Source: Chloroflexota bacterium (GTDB lineage: Bacteria; Chloroflexota; Chloroflexia; QHBQ01; JADMIH01). Taken from it: 16,129 bases of DNA. The position numbers and the translations under genes are program-made. Positions within the stretch are counted from its first letter, which is position 1; every line of letters begins with the position of its first letter. Where the stretch lies: the NCBI GenBank assembly GCA_015478675.1, contig JADMIH010000085.1, forward strand, positions 1 to 16,129. Reading direction: 5' to 3'. Shown in pieces: positions 14,479-16,129 of the stretch. The notes beneath the pieces were generated by a model that saw only the letters and a program-made list of their open reading frames with translations, made no database searches and was not told the origin of the DNA.

Positions 14479-14483
14479 TAGTA
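14479..14483. repeat. right 5-bp target site duplication (TAGTA)
   Basis: This is an exact match to 894-898. On the - strand the duplication plus the first transposon base creates an in-frame TAG, which stops the interrupted gene after 30 codons. Confidence 0.95.
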
Positions 14484-14570
14484 AGGACCGCGGATCTCGG
14501 TGATACCGCGTGTGCGGGGTTTGCCCTCGCGCTCGTTCATGCGAATAAATGGAAATGCTCGCTCATTCAT
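14484..14570 (-). pseudogene. 5' part of the split ComA/HSA32-like gene
   Basis: The ATG at 14570 follows GAGAGGT (14576-14582) and lies 32 bp after the PrpD-like stop codon, so the two genes form an operon. The 29 codons begin MNERAFPFIRMNEREG and continue KPRTRGITEIRGP. A KPR..G.T block is the usual N-terminal signature of ComA-family proteins. The next residues, YYTPMGKRY, are found across the transposon at 236-898. As it stands the frame ends in TAG at the TSD/IR junction, giving a 30-residue peptide without the barrel. Confidence 0.9.
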
Positions 14571-14602
14571 AGTATTACCTCTCATTCTCAACTTAATGGA
14601 TA

Positions 14603-15976
14603 TTAATGCGTGCGTGCAAAAGACGCGCTTAATACCTCGGTCAACTGCTCTACTCCTTTCGTTTCCAGGTGAGCCACCGTCTCTATGATGGCCGCACGCT
14701 GTGTGGCGTTGGTATAGGGAGTTGCGAGACGCTCAAACTTGGCGGTGGCCTTCTCCCACGCCATCGGGCGTGTATAAAACCCCTCGTAGTCCTGCTTCTC
14801 TATGTCAAACGTCCGACCGTCTTTGAGCATGATCTGTATACGGCAAGGCATCTCGGCGGGGAAGCGTTTGCTCAGTGCCGCGTTGGGCTGGATAGTTACT
14901 TTGCGTAGCAGGCTCTGTACATCCTCTCGCACAATGCGTTCTGGCTGATACTGTGCAGGGGAAACATCGCCGTCCAGAAGCGCAACCGCCACCATGTAGG
15001 GCAAGCTGTGATCGGCCTCTTCCTTGGTACGCACACGTTGCTTGTCTCCCTCTTCACCACCACCAATGATGTGATACGCGACATCAAAAATGTCGATTCT
15101 GACGCTCTCAATCTCCTCTGGACGCACATGCCGGGCCGCACGTAGCTCCAGAACGCCTTCAAGTGCGGACTGCGAATGAAACTCAGCATTGTACTTCTTC
15201 ACACTGGTGCGCCGCACGGCCTCAAGGTTCTCTTGCGTCCAGTCCAGCTCGAAAGGCCCGGTGATGGCATCCATCAGGCCCTTGTTGCCCTCGAAGACTT
15301 CCAGCGGACCGGTAACGCCACGCATAGCGAGGAAGGTGGCGTGGGTAGCACCGAAAGCGGTGTTGGGATAGGCCAGTCCTTTCCAGTGGGAGAGGCTTCC
15401 CGTGCGGGTGACGCGCAAGGCATTGTAGGCTGTTCCGCTCATCGCGACAGCGTTCGCGATCTCGTTCTGGTTAAGGCCCAGTCCCTTAGCCACTCCAGCG
15501 GCCACCGCGTAGGCCCCTTGGGTCGTGTGATCAAAGCCCTTCGCCCGCACCGGGGCGACATCTGAGAGACGGCACTGCACCTGGTAGGCGAGTGCCAGGG
15601 CTGTCAGGAATTCCCTGCCATTCTTGTGTGCGTACTCGCTGGCCGCCAATACCGCTCCGATATTGTCGCTGGGGTGGCAGGTCTCATTTTTAGCAATGTA
15701 GCTGTCGTTGTAGTCCAGGTAACGTATAAGGGCCGAGTTGTAGAAAGCGGCGCGGTCGGGAGCAGTTTTCCCCCCACCGATCAGCGTTACCAGAGGCTTG
15801 CCGCCGAAGTCTTCAATCTGGGCCTGCAACATCTTGATGGGTGGCCCCTCAATCGCTCCAAGAGCACAGCCGAGGGCATCCAATATGCGAATCTTGAGTT
15901 GATGGCAAGCTCCCTCTGAAAGGTCTTCATACGTCATACGCCTGACGAAAGCCGCCAGTTGTTCGACCTGAGTCAT
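14603..15976 (-). CDS. MmgE/PrpD family protein (dehydratase/decarboxylase-like)
   Basis: This 457-residue cytosolic protein is of the family containing 2-methylcitrate dehydratase and cis-aconitate decarboxylase. Family blocks are ILDALGCALGAIEGP (31-45), SALIRYLDYNDSY (81-93), HPSDNIGAVLAASEYA (101-116), GFDHTTQGAYAVAAGVAKGL (147-166) and GSLSHWKGL (193-201). Asp91, His150 and Lys199 correspond in order and spacing to the conserved active-site Asp, His and Lys. The ATG at 15976 follows GAGGGAG a few bases upstream; a TTG start at 16042 would add 22 residues but has no such site. It is the first gene of the operon whose second gene, ComA-like, is split by the transposon. The exact substrate is unknown; pairing with a ComA homologue suggests C3-C6 carboxylate metabolism, by inference. 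Confidence 0.9.
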   Translation of the reverse strand: MTQVEQLAAFVRRMTYEDLSEGACHQLKIRILDALGCALGAIEGPPIKMLQAQIEDFGGKPLVTLIGGGKTAPDRAAFYNSALIRYLDYNDSYIAKNETCHPSDNIGAVLAASEYAHKNGREFLTALALAYQVQCRLSDVAPVRAKGFDHTTQGAYAVAAGVAKGLGLNQNEIANAVAMSGTAYNALRVTRTGSLSHWKGLAYPNTAFGATHATFLAMRGVTGPLEVFEGNKGLMDAITGPFELDWTQENLEAVRRTSVKKYNAEFHSQSALEGVLELRAARHVRPEEIESVRIDIFDVAYHIIGGGEEGDKQRVRTKEEADHSLPYMVAVALLDGDVSPAQYQPERIVREDVQSLLRKVTIQPNAALSKRFPAEMPCRIQIMLKDGRTFDIEKQDYEGFYTRPMAWEKATAKFERLATPYTNATQRAAIIETVAHLETKGVEQLTEVLSASFARTH

Positions 15977-16067
15977 TTCTCCCTCTTTTCTCCAGCCTCG
16001 ACGAACTCGCGAAGCATCATCGTACTGTTCATCTTGTATCAATCTCTGTAACTATCAATATATCCAT

Positions 16068-16098
16068 AGTATAAACAGGGCTTATGCGTTCTCCCCAA
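16068..16098 (-). promoter_or_regulatory. weak candidate promoter of the PrpD-like operon
   Basis: On the - strand a -10-like TATACT (16068-16073) lies 19 bases from a poor -35 TTGGGG (16093-16098), about 90 bases before the ATG at 15976. The spacing is long and the -35 weak. The AT-rich stretch around 16048-16075 is the best promoter candidate in this leader. Confidence 0.28.
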
Positions 16099-16129
16099 GA
16101 GAGAGGGATAAGAGATGGAGAGCCGCGTC

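Noticed and set aside
1..16129. tRNA, rRNA or known riboswitch genes
   Set aside because: No cloverleaf, rRNA-like or recognised riboswitch core was seen by eye on either strand.

Overview
The window looks like a piece of a large Ktedonobacteria-like (Chloroflexota) chromosome. It has moderate GC content, Shine-Dalgarno-led genes, a STAND regulator with a LuxR-type helix-turn-helix, NB-ARC and TPR domains, and a very large transposon. This taxonomic guess rests on gene style only; no marker gene is present.

The main structure is one complete Tn3-family transposon of 13,580 bp (899-14478). It has 58-bp terminal inverted repeats that start with GGGG, and it is bracketed by an exact 5-bp target duplication (TAGTA, 894-898 and 14479-14483). 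It has split a host gene. The 3' part of a ComA/HSA32-like (phosphosulfolactate synthase family) gene lies at 236-898 and its 5' part at 14484-14570. Removing the element and one TSD copy restores an uninterrupted 249-codon ORF. Upstream in the same operon is an intact MmgE/PrpD-family gene (14603-15976). The insertion therefore looks recent, and the host operon was prpD-like followed by comA-like.

Inside the element the transposition genes sit at opposite ends and point inward. A TnpI-like tyrosine recombinase (1196-2149, + strand) is at the left and a full-length DDE transposase TnpA (11097-14096, - strand) is at the right. Each end is a mirrored 172-bp module made of the 58-bp IR, a diverged stretch, and an array of three 14-bp recombinase-type boxes. 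Two of those boxes form a core palindrome with a 6-bp spacer. The left end carries one extra box just before the recombinase gene.

The cargo (2324-10740) is a run of 11 genes on the - strand plus one divergent regulator on the + strand. The run, in transcription order, is: class I methyltransferase; short OsmC-like protein; small two-helix membrane protein; 32-residue one-helix protein; three-helix membrane protein; Yip1-like five-helix membrane protein; SnoaL-like protein; second copy of the two-helix protein; 37-residue one-helix protein; and two more methyltransferases. The divergent gene encodes an 805-residue LuxR-HTH/NB-ARC/TPR protein that is a plausible controller of the run. I see no classical antibiotic or metal resistance gene. 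The cargo is best described as an uncharacterised small-molecule-modification and membrane module carried by a Tn3 element.
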